Under the pieces are notes generated by a model. The model searched no databases and had not been told where the DNA came from. It saw nothing but the letters and a program-made list of their open reading frames with translations. This document shows positions 8,832-15,601 of a DNA stretch of 37,077 bases, in pieces (the stretch's first letter is position 1; the number at the start of each line of letters is the position of its first letter). The stretch covers positions 1 to 37,077 of the forward strand of contig ONLL01000034.1 of assembly GCA_900318685.1 (NCBI GenBank), in the 5' to 3' direction. This DNA comes from an uncultured Prevotellaceae bacterium (GTDB taxonomy: Bacteria > Bacteroidota > Bacteroidia > Bacteroidales > Bacteroidaceae). Both the position numbers and the translations under genes were made by a program.

Positions 8832-10217
8832 TTACTTGTTTATATTTTTAAGTTCTTGGATTTGCTTATTTATATGGCCATTCCCTTTGTCCGAAACTTG
8901 ATAGGAAATAGGATAGTTAAGCATTGTAATAATGCTATTATAGATTCTTTCATTTAACATATCTTCCCCACTTAATTTCTTCAATTTGGCCCTTGCCTTT
9001 TTTATCAGATCCTTTTTTTTCTCTTCTGTGTCTTTACTTTTTACCTGTTCAAGCAGATTAATGATTTCTTCTATGCCTTCCACTATTTTATTTTGCTCTA
9101 CTTGCTTATTATCATCTATCGTTTGAGTAGTGTCGGGTCTGTATTCTACCACGTTTCTTAGAGGAATTTTTACAGAGTCTTCCCGTTTATGAGCAATTTC
9201 TTGCCTTAAGTCTTCCACCTCATGTTTTGTTTTTGCCAACTCCTGTTGCAAACTGTCTGCTTTTCTTTGTATAGAAGATATTTCTTTATTCTTATTATCT
9301 AAAAGTAAATCTTTTTGGGCTTGACTCTCGTCTCTAGAAGAAGTGTTTTTACTTGCTAGAGTAAGATTAAAAAACAGACTAATAACACAAACAGCAGCTA
9401 ATGCATAGATAATGTAAAGTGCCTTTCTGTTCATTTTTGTTTTTTTTGTAGAATCTTTTTTTGTTTCAAAAAGAGCCATCGTAAGATTGTCATGCGTGTT
9501 ACCACCCTTTCTCCCCACTTCGTCAACTTGGAGGACGAGGCTGTCCACAGCACCAGCAATAGAACGTGTCTTTGCAGCTTTTCTTATGAGATCTTTTTCA
9601 GTTAATGCCCCCCAAATGCCATCTGTACAGAGCAAGAAACGATCTCCTTTTTCGTATGCCAAAACAGATACCTCAGCAATCTGTTTGTTTGCATTACGTC
9701 CAAGTGCTCTTGTAATCAAATTTGATTGTCCTGATAGCCGAGCCTGCTCTTCTGTCAGTTCCTTACTCCTTACCATGTCAGCGACAAGCGAATGATCGGC
9801 AGTTCGGAATACCTTGTCGCCTCTACGGAATTGATAAAGTCTGCTGTCGCCAACATGCGCAACTATGGCAGCATTCTCATTGAAGAGCACTGTAACAACT
9901 GTAGAACCCATTCCACGTAAATCCTCTCTTTCTTGTCCTTTTGAAAGAATAACCTGGTTTGCTCTTTCAACAGCATCCTTCATTATGTCAGTAAGAGATG
10001 CGTTCTTCGGTTGGGCGCAGACATATTCGGCAATGGCTTGCACAGCTAAGACAGAGGCCTGTTTTCCGGCAGGGCCTCCTCCCATGCCATCACATACAAT
10101 CGCCAGTAAACCATGAGGACTATCTACAAATCCACATGAATCCTGATTTTCAGATCGGCCTCCTTGACGTGTGTCCCAAAAGCCAACAACTGGGTATGCG
10201 GTTTTAATAGTATTCAT
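8832..10217 (-). CDS. PP2C-family Ser/Thr phosphatase with membrane helix and coiled coil
   Basis: About 461 residues from ATG 10215-10217, which overlaps the upstream kinase stop as ATGA; the longer open frame only runs into the kinase gene. Residues 5-252 form a PP2C (PPM) phosphatase domain with the metal-binding motifs ENQD (D26), DGMGG (43-47), VGDSR, CTDG (D199) and HDNLT (D243). It should remove phosphate from phosphothreonine and phosphoserine using Mn/Mg. A membrane helix at 265-289 is followed by a long heptad-rich region (about 305-345 and again 375-415) that would lie in the periplasm as a coiled coil. Bacterial PP2C enzymes next to Hanks kinases normally reverse the kinase; the periplasmic coiled coil is an added part that could sense or dimerise. 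Confidence 0.94.
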   Translation of the reverse strand: MNTIKTAYPVVGFWDTRQGGRSENQDSCGFVDSPHGLLAIVCDGMGGGPAGKQASVLAVQAIAEYVCAQPKNASLTDIMKDAVERANQVILSKGQEREDLRGMGSTVVTVLFNENAAIVAHVGDSRLYQFRRGDKVFRTADHSLVADMVRSKELTEEQARLSGQSNLITRALGRNANKQIAEVSVLAYEKGDRFLLCTDGIWGALTEKDLIRKAAKTRSIAGAVDSLVLQVDEVGRKGGNTHDNLTMALFETKKDSTKKTKMNRKALYIIYALAAVCVISLFFNLTLASKNTSSRDESQAQKDLLLDNKNKEISSIQRKADSLQQELAKTKHEVEDLRQEIAHKREDSVKIPLRNVVEYRPDTTQTIDDNKQVEQNKIVEGIEEIINLLEQVKSKDTEEKKKDLIKKARAKLKKLSGEDMLNERIYNSIITMLNYPISYQVSDKGNGHINKQIQELKNINK

Positions 10218-11170
10218 GTGAGACTGTTTATCATAAGTATCAAACCAAATAAAACAAGAACGGCTATAAAGGTGATGCCCATATATTTCCAAGTATGGTC
10301 CAATCTGCTCTCGCGCTGTTCAAGGGCTTTCTGTAAAGCAAATTTCATCTCAGATGCCTTTTGGTATCGTTTCAATGGGTCTGCTGCGGTTGCCTTTTGT
10401 AAAACGGACAAAACACTGTCCGAAATGGCCGGATTCTTAGGCAAAATTAGCGTTTCATGTAACTTACGTGCTTCATCCTTGTTGTTTGGGAATGGATTGC
10501 TGTTTGTAATGAGTTCGTATAGAGTAACTCCGGCTTCATAAATGTCAGTAGCGTCGGTAAACTTTGACACGTTTCCTTTATTTGCAAATTGCTCAGGAGC
10601 TGCGTATCTCGGAGTGCCCATCAGACCATATATGGCACTATCTCCTTCAGAAACATTGGCTATCCCTAAATCCATCAGTCTAACATTACGCCCCTTCTCC
10701 ACCATGATATTTGTAGGTTTTATATCCAGATGAAAAATTTTCTTTTGATGTATATAACTAAGTGCATCAAAAATTGGCATGAATAATTGGCATATCTTCT
10801 TTTCGGCCTCTGGAAGTTGTCTGATATTCTTGTTAATGAAATTATTGATGGTATCACCATCAACAAATCCACTTATAATAAACAATGGCCCTTTATTAGG
10901 GGCGACTTCACAACATCCATACATTTCCACTAAGTTGGGATGACTGAACATCAGACTTGCTTCGAGATGAGCACGCCGACGGATATCAGGCATGTTTGCA
11001 TACCTGTCCCTTACGCGTTTAATAGCCACAGCACTCCTAGTAGAAGGTTCAACACCTTTATAGACAATTCCCATGGCTCCTTCGCCAAGCAAAGGCAGGG
11101 ACTCATCATAATAGTAATTGTGTGAGCCTGTGCTTAAATATACTATGTTTCCTTTTTTTATAACTGACAT
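10214..11170 (-). CDS. Membrane-anchored Ser/Thr protein kinase (non-RD), first kinase
   Basis: A 318-residue kinase with glycine loop GEGAMGIVYKG (29-39), ATP lysine K51 (VAIKR), catalytic loop HLDIKPTNIM (147-156, catalytic D149), metal motif DLG (167-169) in place of DFG, and APEQ (191-194). Arginine of the usual HRD is leucine, making it a non-RD kinase that is not expected to need activation-loop phosphorylation. A hydrophobic segment at about 296-315 ends the protein, giving a tail anchor with the kinase domain in the cytoplasm. It lies 20 bases after the soluble FHA gene and overlaps the PP2C gene by four bases. The catalytic lysine and both aspartates are present, so activity is expected. 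It likely phosphorylates the FHA proteins or proteins they recruit. Confidence 0.93.
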   Translation of the reverse strand: MSVIKKGNIVYLSTGSHNYYYDESLPLLGEGAMGIVYKGVEPSTRSAVAIKRVRDRYANMPDIRRRAHLEASLMFSHPNLVEMYGCCEVAPNKGPLFIISGFVDGDTINNFINKNIRQLPEAEKKICQLFMPIFDALSYIHQKKIFHLDIKPTNIMVEKGRNVRLMDLGIANVSEGDSAIYGLMGTPRYAAPEQFANKGNVSKFTDATDIYEAGVTLYELITNSNPFPNNKDEARKLHETLILPKNPAISDSVLSVLQKATAADPLKRYQKASEMKFALQKALEQRESRLDHTWKYMGITFIAVLVLFGLILMINSLT

Positions 11171-11190
11171 TAGAAACCAGTCTCAATTTG

Positions 11191-11838
11191 TTACAAGAAG
11201 TTCGTATTTCCTGGCCCATCAAACTTAGCTCCGCTAAGATCAACAGTTCCGGTTTCTATGTTACGTTCCTCAGGTCTATAAAAATCTTCCTCGATACTAA
11301 CGCTACTTGCCGGCACAAAATCTTCTGCGATACTTAATCCACATTGTTCTGCATCAATCAGTAGCAATAACAGTTTGTAACAACGTCCAATGAGTATCAA
11401 ATCATTAGACTTACAACTATGATTTTCGTAGTCCAACTCCTCATCATTAAGGTAAATACCATTTTTTGAGCCAATGTCTCGAATACTGGCAATTATACTA
11501 TGAGTACTTTTCATTTGCTTAATGCTAATAGAAGCATGCTTTTCGGAAACGGACATCTCCTGTAGGCATATGTCACAGTCCTCCGAACGTCCAATAATAT
11601 TGGTACCTAAGTGGAGTGGCCAGTATTCTCCAATTCCCTTCCGCGATATCGAATATAAGAAGCCAACTACAGGCGTGCTGTCTGAGTCATCAGCTACCTT
11701 CATTTTGGCACCAGAAAAATCATCATGCATTCCCGGAACATAGGTCCCGTCTAGCTGATCATAACCCCTAGAATAAGGATTGCTATTAGCAGATTGAGCA
11801 TTCCGATTGGGATTCATAAACGTTCTTTCTTGTTTCAT
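11191..11838 (-). CDS. Soluble FHA-domain protein with two SGAK motifs
   Basis: The first gene of the operon. ATG 11836-11838 gives 215 residues; an inner ATG at 11815-11817 (MNPNRN, 208 residues) sits behind a better A/G-rich stretch and is equally likely. Numbered from the inner start, the FHA domain covers about 66-155 with R77 (IIGRSED), S91 and H94 (SEKH) and N119 (SKNG), so phosphothreonine binding is expected. There is no signal peptide or membrane helix, so it is cytoplasmic. Short tails on both sides share a motif, GTYVPG..SGAK near residue 24 and TGTVDLSGAK near 190, each with a threonine that could be a kinase target. In actinobacterial GarA/OdhI a phosphorylated tail threonine binds the protein's own FHA domain; a similar switch is conceivable here. 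Confidence 0.88.
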   Translation of the reverse strand: MKQERTFMNPNRNAQSANSNPYSRGYDQLDGTYVPGMHDDFSGAKMKVADDSDSTPVVGFLYSISRKGIGEYWPLHLGTNIIGRSEDCDICLQEMSVSEKHASISIKQMKSTHSIIASIRDIGSKNGIYLNDEELDYENHSCKSNDLILIGRCYKLLLLLIDAEQCGLSIAEDFVPASSVSIEEDFYRPEERNIETGTVDLSGAKFDGPGNTNFL

Positions 11839-11911
11839 GAATATAATATTTATCGCCTTTAAGCACCCCAAGCAGGCAGGTTATTTGTTTTAGATTGTCG
11901 TTAGCACATAT

Positions 11912-11953
11912 AAAAAAGGCGCAGGTGCTTGTTCTCTGCCTATCCTGCGGCTT
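11912..11953 (-). terminator. Intrinsic terminator of the candidate small RNA
   Basis: On the minus strand AAGCCGCAGG pairs with CCTGCGCCTT (one C-C mismatch, 18-base loop) and runs straight into six T residues. It lies about 75 bases before the first FHA start codon, so transcription of the operon needs either read-through or a promoter I did not recognise. Confidence 0.7.
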
Positions 11954-12190
11954 ACAAGGCCTTCCCATTGCCCAATCCCACTCAGGATAGACAACGCAGT
12001 CAGCCCACGCCAGTACGGACTATATAACATGGATATATATAGAAACGTACCACGTAGACGTCTCGTTGTCATTTGTCCTTCGATGGGATTTGGAAGTTGG
12101 GAAGTTCGTAAGCCATCAAGACAAACGTTCGAAAACGTCTTTCTCATATGTTTCTCACCCGCCGCCCATTGCTGGGCTAACTGAGCGATG
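11912..12190 (-). ncRNA. Candidate structured small RNA (about 280 nt), promoter to terminator
   Basis: On the minus strand a full promoter (12194-12225) is followed by about 280 bases ending in a terminator (11912-11953). In between I can pair: GCCCA/UGGGC with a GCAA tetraloop (12177-12164); CGUU/AACG with a UUCG tetraloop (12137-12126) on an AAGA/UCUU stem; GAUGG/CCAUC (12117-12113 with 12086-12082); GAGACGU/ACGUUUC (12064-12042); CUAUAUA/UAUAUAG (12042-12020); and a long-range helix joining AUCGCUCAG at the 5' end (12189-12181) to CUGAGU..GAU (11985-11975). Two tetraloops of the most stable types plus a closing helix argue for a functional RNA. The layout resembles the published Bacteroidales-1 motif (Bacteroidota promoter at one end, terminator at the other), but I cannot confirm the family. 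Open frames of 51 and 85 codons crossing it are rejected. Confidence 0.65.
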
Positions 12191-12193
12191 CTG

Positions 12194-12225
12194 CAAAATT
12201 AAGCATTCTTAATGAAATGGCCAAA
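12194..12225 (-). promoter_or_regulatory. Promoter of the candidate small RNA
   Basis: TTTG (plus 12222-12225), a 20-bp spacer and TAATTTTG (plus 12194-12201) on the minus strand match the Bacteroidota -33/-7 consensus exactly. Transcription should start near 12188-12190. The flanking DNA from 12226 to about 12380 is AT-rich and shows no gene. Confidence 0.75.
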
Positions 12226-12384
12226 CATTTAACGATTAAAATTTCTTCTTTAACATTTTTATAGAATTCTGAATGTAGTCGTTAAAAGAATATAACTGCC
12301 TGGATTCGCTTCCCTAATGTAAGGGCTGGGCTGTAGGTAGGTTTGAAACACATTTATTTGCTATGCTCACACACGAAAACTACG

Positions 12385-12428
12385 TTCATCGCCGTACATC
12401 CTGCTCAAGGCAGGGGCACGGCGATGAA
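12385..12428 (-). terminator. Long hairpin after the amidase gene
   Basis: An 11-bp perfect inverted repeat (TTCATCGCCGT with ACGGCGATGAA) encloses a second CCTGC/GCAGG hairpin, 12 bases after the amidase stop codon. On the minus strand it is followed by CGTAGTTTTCG, not a clean T run, so it may be a terminator or a 3' stabilising structure. Confidence 0.5.
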
Positions 12429-12439
12429 GAGGAGAGAGG

Positions 12440-13024
12440 CTAAGTGCCTGAGATGATTCGTGCGTCGTTGAAGATGTAGTCGTACTCATGACAGTCGAAC
12501 GAGGGACACGCCTTGTTGGCGAACTCGCGGTGGCCGTGGAGCCGGGATGCGGGGTAGCGGGCGTGGAGCTCGCGTAGCAGACGCGCCAGCGCCTCCTTCT
12601 GTGCCTCGGTGCGGGTGTCCTTCGGCGTCCTGCCGTCGCGAGCCACGCCACCAATATAGCAGACACCGATGCTCCGGGCGTTATGGCCCCGGCAGTGGGC
12701 ACCGACCATTGCCAGCGGCCTGCCGATGTGGACGGCACCCTGGAGGTCGATGACATAGTGGTAGCCGATGGTGAGGAAGCCACGCTGGCGGTGCCATGCC
12801 GTCAGCGTGGCGACGCTGTAGTCCCTGCCTTCAGGCGTAGCTGAGCAGTGGACGATGATTTCCCGTATCTCCCTGATGTCTTGACGCGTGCTGCGAGCTG
12901 GAGCGGCACTGCCGTTGGTAATGTCGCCGAAGCTAAGGAGGCAGGTGAGCGTCAGCACGATGCCAGAGAGAATCATGGCCAGGGAGTGGCTGTGCTGCAT
13001 GTGGTTTTTCATAATCTTTTCCAT
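12440..13024 (-). CDS. N-acetylmuramoyl-L-alanine amidase (Amidase_2 / T7 lysozyme-like)
   Basis: A 194-residue protein. After a hydrophobic N-terminus (about 14-31, signal peptide or membrane anchor), residues 53-185 form an Amidase_2 domain that cuts the bond between N-acetylmuramic acid and L-alanine in peptidoglycan. The zinc ligands are H59 (IVHCSAT), H165 (HGHREF) and C173 (KACPSFD), and the conserved tyrosine is Y88 (GYHYVI); their spacing matches T7 lysozyme. The start ATG at 13022-13024 follows an AAGAAAAGAA stretch; ATG 13010-13012 is an alternative. Small amidases like this are scattered widely in Bacteroidales chromosomes and are often of phage or mobile-element origin. No phage genes surround it here. 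It is divergent from the DUF6078-like gene. Confidence 0.93.
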   Translation of the reverse strand: MEKIMKNHMQHSHSLAMILSGIVLTLTCLLSFGDITNGSAAPARSTRQDIREIREIIVHCSATPEGRDYSVATLTAWHRQRGFLTIGYHYVIDLQGAVHIGRPLAMVGAHCRGHNARSIGVCYIGGVARDGRTPKDTRTEAQKEALARLLRELHARYPASRLHGHREFANKACPSFDCHEYDYIFNDARIISGT

Positions 13025-13079
13025 TTACGTTGTTCTTTTCTTCGTAAAATTGATAATGAACTAGATTGAAAATAATCGC

Positions 13080-13087
13080 TAACTTTG
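13080..13087 (+). promoter_or_regulatory. -7 box upstream of the DUF6078-like gene
   Basis: TAACTTTG fits TAnnTTTG exactly and lies about 40 bases before the ATG. No TTTG sits at the preferred distance upstream, so the -33 part is weak or absent. Confidence 0.5.
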
Positions 13088-13127
13088 TACCCAGATTTGA
13101 GTGTGGTACCGAAAAAAACAAGATAAA

Positions 13128-13580
13128 ATGGAAAAGGAGAAGAAGAGCAAAGAACAGCTACTGCGAGAGAAGAGCGATAACTATGTAGTATGCTTCAATG
13201 CTGCTTGCAACAAGCATGAACATTGCCTGCGCTGGCAGGTAGGTCAGCATGTCAGCGAACGGGTATGGTTGGTGAAATGCGTCAATCAGCGCTATGCCCC
13301 TGTCGTGGCAGGTCAGTGCGATTGCTACCGCGATGACAAGCCCCTGGTGATGCCCGTAGGGATGAAGGAGCATTTCTACGATGACATCCCCCTGGGCAAG
13401 GCCCGCCAGATCAAGCGTACCCTCATCAACGACTATGGCCGCACTGTCTACTATCGCTATCACAGTGGCTTACTGCCCATACCGCCCCAAGTGCAGGCCC
13501 ATATCCAGATGGTATGCCGGCAGGCTGGCTGGACAGAGCCTTTGCACTTCGACAGTGAGACGGAGGAACTGCAGTGGTGA
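13128..13580 (+). CDS. DUF6078-like protein of unknown function
   Basis: About 150 residues from ATG 13128-13130 (MEKEKKSKEQ); the longer frame begins at a GTG that lies too close to the promoter. The ATG follows the A-rich stretch AAAAAAACAAGATAAA. The protein is soluble, with no signal peptide, and contains four cysteines near the N-terminus (CFNAACNKHEHC and CDCY) that could bind a metal. The C-terminal half (HFYDDIPLGKARQIKRTLIN) is basic and helical. I believe it belongs to the Bacteroidota family DUF6078, recalled from memory and not checked. The function is unknown. It is encoded on its own between the divergent amidase and convergent LD-carboxypeptidase. Confidence 0.8.
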   Translation: MEKEKKSKEQLLREKSDNYVVCFNAACNKHEHCLRWQVGQHVSERVWLVKCVNQRYAPVVAGQCDCYRDDKPLVMPVGMKEHFYDDIPLGKARQIKRTLINDYGRTVYYRYHSGLLPIPPQVQAHIQMVCRQAGWTEPLHFDSETEELQW

Positions 13581-13581
13581 A

Positions 13582-13632
13582 CTAGCCAAGCAATTCTTCC
13601 TGCTCCTGCCTTCTGCCAATGATTATACTCAT
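13582..13632 (-). pseudogene. Possible 16-codon remnant of a Bacteroidota AAA ATPase gene
   Basis: A minus-strand ATG opens the frame MSIIIGRRQEQEELLG and then meets TAG. This resembles the N-terminus of a common Bacteroidota ATPase family that begins with IIGR..E...L ahead of its Walker A motif. Nothing further of the family follows. A -7 box TATCTTTG lies just upstream (13657-13664). The likeness is from memory and the stretch is very short. Confidence 0.25.
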
Positions 13633-13656
13633 ACTTGAATGTGCCTAATTCTGCCG

Positions 13657-13664
13657 CAAAGATA
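13657..13664 (-). promoter_or_regulatory. Orphan -7 box
   Basis: TATCTTTG on the minus strand fits the Bacteroidota -7 consensus, about 25 bases upstream of the 16-codon remnant. No good -33 box is seen. It has no intact gene to serve. Confidence 0.35.
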
Positions 13665-13700
13665 GTGGAAATATCACATTCGGCACGTTTTAGGCAATTC

Positions 13701-14723
13701 CTATCTCCCCTCTCCAGTTGGAGAGGGGTCGGGGGTGAGGCCGTCGGGGTCTCGTCCTTTATACTGCATCGTGGTGCCTTCGGGGGTGACGGTGAGGCGG
13801 ACCTGGGCACCCTCGATGAGGGGGAAGTTGGGACGGGCATGACCTACGGGGAAGCCGTAGACCACGGGGATGGGATAGTGCTGCAGGTAGTGGTGGAGCA
13901 TGTGGTACATATCGTCGAAATCGTTCTTGGGACGCTTGTAGTCGGTGAAATGACCCACGATGACGGCCTTGAGACGCTGCAGGATGCCTCGCACCTCGAG
14001 CAGATGGAGCATGCGGTCGACCTTGGTCATCTCCTCGTCGGTGTCCTCAATGAAGAGGATGATGTCGCGCTGACGGAGGAAGTCGTAGTCGGAGCCTGCA
14101 AGTCCGCAGAAGACTGAGAAGTTGCCGCCCACGAGCATGCCTTCAGCCGTGCCGTACTGGTTGAGACTGTGGGGTGCCAGCTGATAGCGGGGCAGCTCGC
14201 CCTGCAAGAGCCGCCGGAGGGTGACGCTGACGGTGTCGGTGCCTTCCTGGGCGGCAATGGCGTAGCACATCGACCCGTGGATGCTCATCACGCCAGCCTG
14301 CACCGAAGCGCTGTGGAGGGCTGTGACATCGCTGAAGCCGATGAGCCACTTGGGATGACGGCGATATTCGGATAGTGGCACTCGCATGAGCACCTGTACG
14401 GCTCCGTCGCCTCCACGGCTGCACATGATGGCGCGGATGGTGGAGTCGCGCAGGGCCCAGAGCAGGTCGGAGGCCCGGTCGTCGGCAGTGCCTGCGAAGC
14501 CGTGATCCTCGTCGAGGGCGTGTCGTCCCACCACAGGCACGTAGCCCCACTGGCGGAGGATGGCGCAGCCATCAGCGACGGTCTTCTCCTCAGGCGTGCT
14601 GCAGGGCGAGATGACGGCGATGCTGTCGCCCGGCTTCAGGAAGGCCGGCATCGTCATCTGCCGCTGACCGCTGGCCGTCAGCAAGCACGAAAGAAACAAA
14701 ACGCTAATAAAAACCTCTTTCAT
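13701..14723 (-). CDS. LD-carboxypeptidase (muramoyltetrapeptide carboxypeptidase, S66)
   Basis: A 340-residue S66 peptidase. It removes the terminal D-alanine from the tetrapeptide of peptidoglycan during wall recycling. The catalytic triad is visible with family spacing: S131 (IGFSDVT), E226 (FIEDTDE) and H295 (FPVGHARPN). Unlike cytoplasmic LdcA of Proteobacteria it starts with a signal peptide (MKEVFISVLFLSCLLTASGQ), so it should act in the periplasm. The last dozen residues (LTPDPSPTGEGR) are encoded by a palindromic repeat and are probably not part of the fold; the real family end is near YKGRDPDG. It lies 17 bases after the ABC ATPase gene, which suggests joint transcription. Confidence 0.92.
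   Translation of the reverse strand: MKEVFISVLFLSCLLTASGQRQMTMPAFLKPGDSIAVISPCSTPEEKTVADGCAILRQWGYVPVVGRHALDEDHGFAGTADDRASDLLWALRDSTIRAIMCSRGGDGAVQVLMRVPLSEYRRHPKWLIGFSDVTALHSASVQAGVMSIHGSMCYAIAAQEGTDTVSVTLRRLLQGELPRYQLAPHSLNQYGTAEGMLVGGNFSVFCGLAGSDYDFLRQRDIILFIEDTDEEMTKVDRMLHLLEVRGILQRLKAVIVGHFTDYKRPKNDFDDMYHMLHHYLQHYPIPVVYGFPVGHARPNFPLIEGAQVRLTVTPEGTTMQYKGRDPDGLTPDPSPTGEGR
13707..13740. repeat. Interspersed palindromic repeat, copy 1
   Basis: CCCCTCTCCA and TGGAGAGGGG form a 10-bp stem with a two-base gap, followed by CGGGGGTGAGG. It overlaps the 3' end of the LD-carboxypeptidase gene and supplies its last codons. A second copy with the same layout is at 14765-14802. Confidence 0.75.
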
Positions 14724-14740
14724 CTCTCATCTTTCATTTC

Positions 14741-15592
14741 TCAGCTTACTCCCTCCGCAGTTATCCCCCCCTCGCCAGTGGGAGAGGGGGTTAGGGGGTG
14801 AGGCTTCTCCTCTCTCAACTTGATTCTCATGGTTTGTGGGTCGAAGGTCACTCCGCCTCCGCTCTCGATGAATCGTGTGAGCGCCTGCTGGGCGGCCAGC
14901 TCGACGGGCGTGCCGATGGATAGTCCCTCGTCGTCCATCAGCCAGATACAGTCGGCCACCTGGAGGGCCAGCTCGAGGTCGTGGGTAGAGAGGAAGATGG
15001 TCATCTGGCCTTCACGACAGATGCGTCGCAGGAGTAGCAGCGTCTCGACCTTGCTGGGATAGTCGAGGAAGGCTGTGGGCTCGTCGAGGAAGATGATGGG
15101 CGTCTGCTGTGCGAGGGCTTTGGCTATCATCACCTTCTGACGCTCGCCGTCGCTGAGTGTGGTCACCAGGCGGTGCCTAAGCTGCTCGATGCCCACCTGC
15201 GCAATGGCCTCGGCCACGACCTGCACGTCATCGTCATGCAATCGGCCCCAGAAGCCCGTATAGGGCGACCGCCCGAGTGCTACGAGGTCCCAGACGGTCA
15301 TCTGCTGGACATCGGGACGCTCTGTGAGCACCACGCCCAGCTTCTGTGCCAGTTCGCGGTCGGAGTAGTCGTCGAGCTCACGGCCCTCGATGGTGATGGA
15401 GCCTGAGAGCCGGGGCTGGAAGCCTGAGAGGGTGCGCAGGAGTGTGGACTTGCCCACGCCGTTTCTGCCCAGCAGGCAGGTGAGCTCGCCCTGACAGATG
15501 TCGGCCGTGATGCCGCTGGCCACTACGTTGAGGCCCTGCCGCCCTTTATATCCTATGCTGACGTCGGTCAGCCTGACTGTTGCTTTCTTCAT
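14741..15592 (-). CDS. ABC transporter ATP-binding protein, iron/cobalamin uptake type
   Basis: A 283-residue ATPase of the FecE/BtuD/HmuV type. Walker A is GRNGVGKST (42-50), the signature is LSDGERQ (near 144), Walker B is IIFLDEP and the switch histidine is in STHD. The order and the TERPDVQQMTVWDLVALGRSPY stretch, read in parts, fit ATPases of siderophore, haem and cobalamin importers. No permease or binding-protein gene lies nearby, so its transport partners must be elsewhere. The C-terminal tail (HPLTPSPTGEGG) comes from the second palindromic repeat and is probably not functional. The start ATG 15590-15592 is ten bases after the stop of the PI-PLC/GH27 gene. Confidence 0.9.
   Translation of the reverse strand: MKKATVRLTDVSIGYKGRQGLNVVASGITADICQGELTCLLGRNGVGKSTLLRTLSGFQPRLSGSITIEGRELDDYSDRELAQKLGVVLTERPDVQQMTVWDLVALGRSPYTGFWGRLHDDDVQVVAEAIAQVGIEQLRHRLVTTLSDGERQKVMIAKALAQQTPIIFLDEPTAFLDYPSKVETLLLLRRICREGQMTIFLSTHDLELALQVADCIWLMDDEGLSIGTPVELAAQQALTRFIESGGGVTFDPQTMRIKLREEKPHPLTPSPTGEGGITAEGVS
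14765..14802. repeat. Interspersed palindromic repeat, copy 2
   Basis: CCCCCTCGCC and GGGAGAGGGGG form an imperfect stem around AGT, followed by TTAGGGGGTGAGG. It matches copy 1 at 13707-13740 and again forms the 3' end of a coding region, here of the ABC ATPase. Confidence 0.75.
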
Positions 15593-15601
15593 GACTATAC
15601 G

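Noticed and set aside
78-11838. A type VI secretion phospho-regulation module (PpkA/PppA/Fha)
   Set aside because: No type VI structural or ATPase genes occur in the window, and the T9SS cargo and protease fusion do not fit that module.
12029-12184. A 51-codon plus-strand frame (MDIYRNVPRRR...) and an 85-codon minus-strand frame over the same DNA
   Set aside because: Both cross the hairpins and closing helix of the candidate small RNA, neither has a convincing ribosome-binding site, and the two cannot both be real. I treat them as by-products of a structured RNA.
12440-13024. A prophage, suggested by the small amidase
   Set aside because: No phage structural, holin, terminase or integrase genes are near it; such solitary amidases are common in this group.
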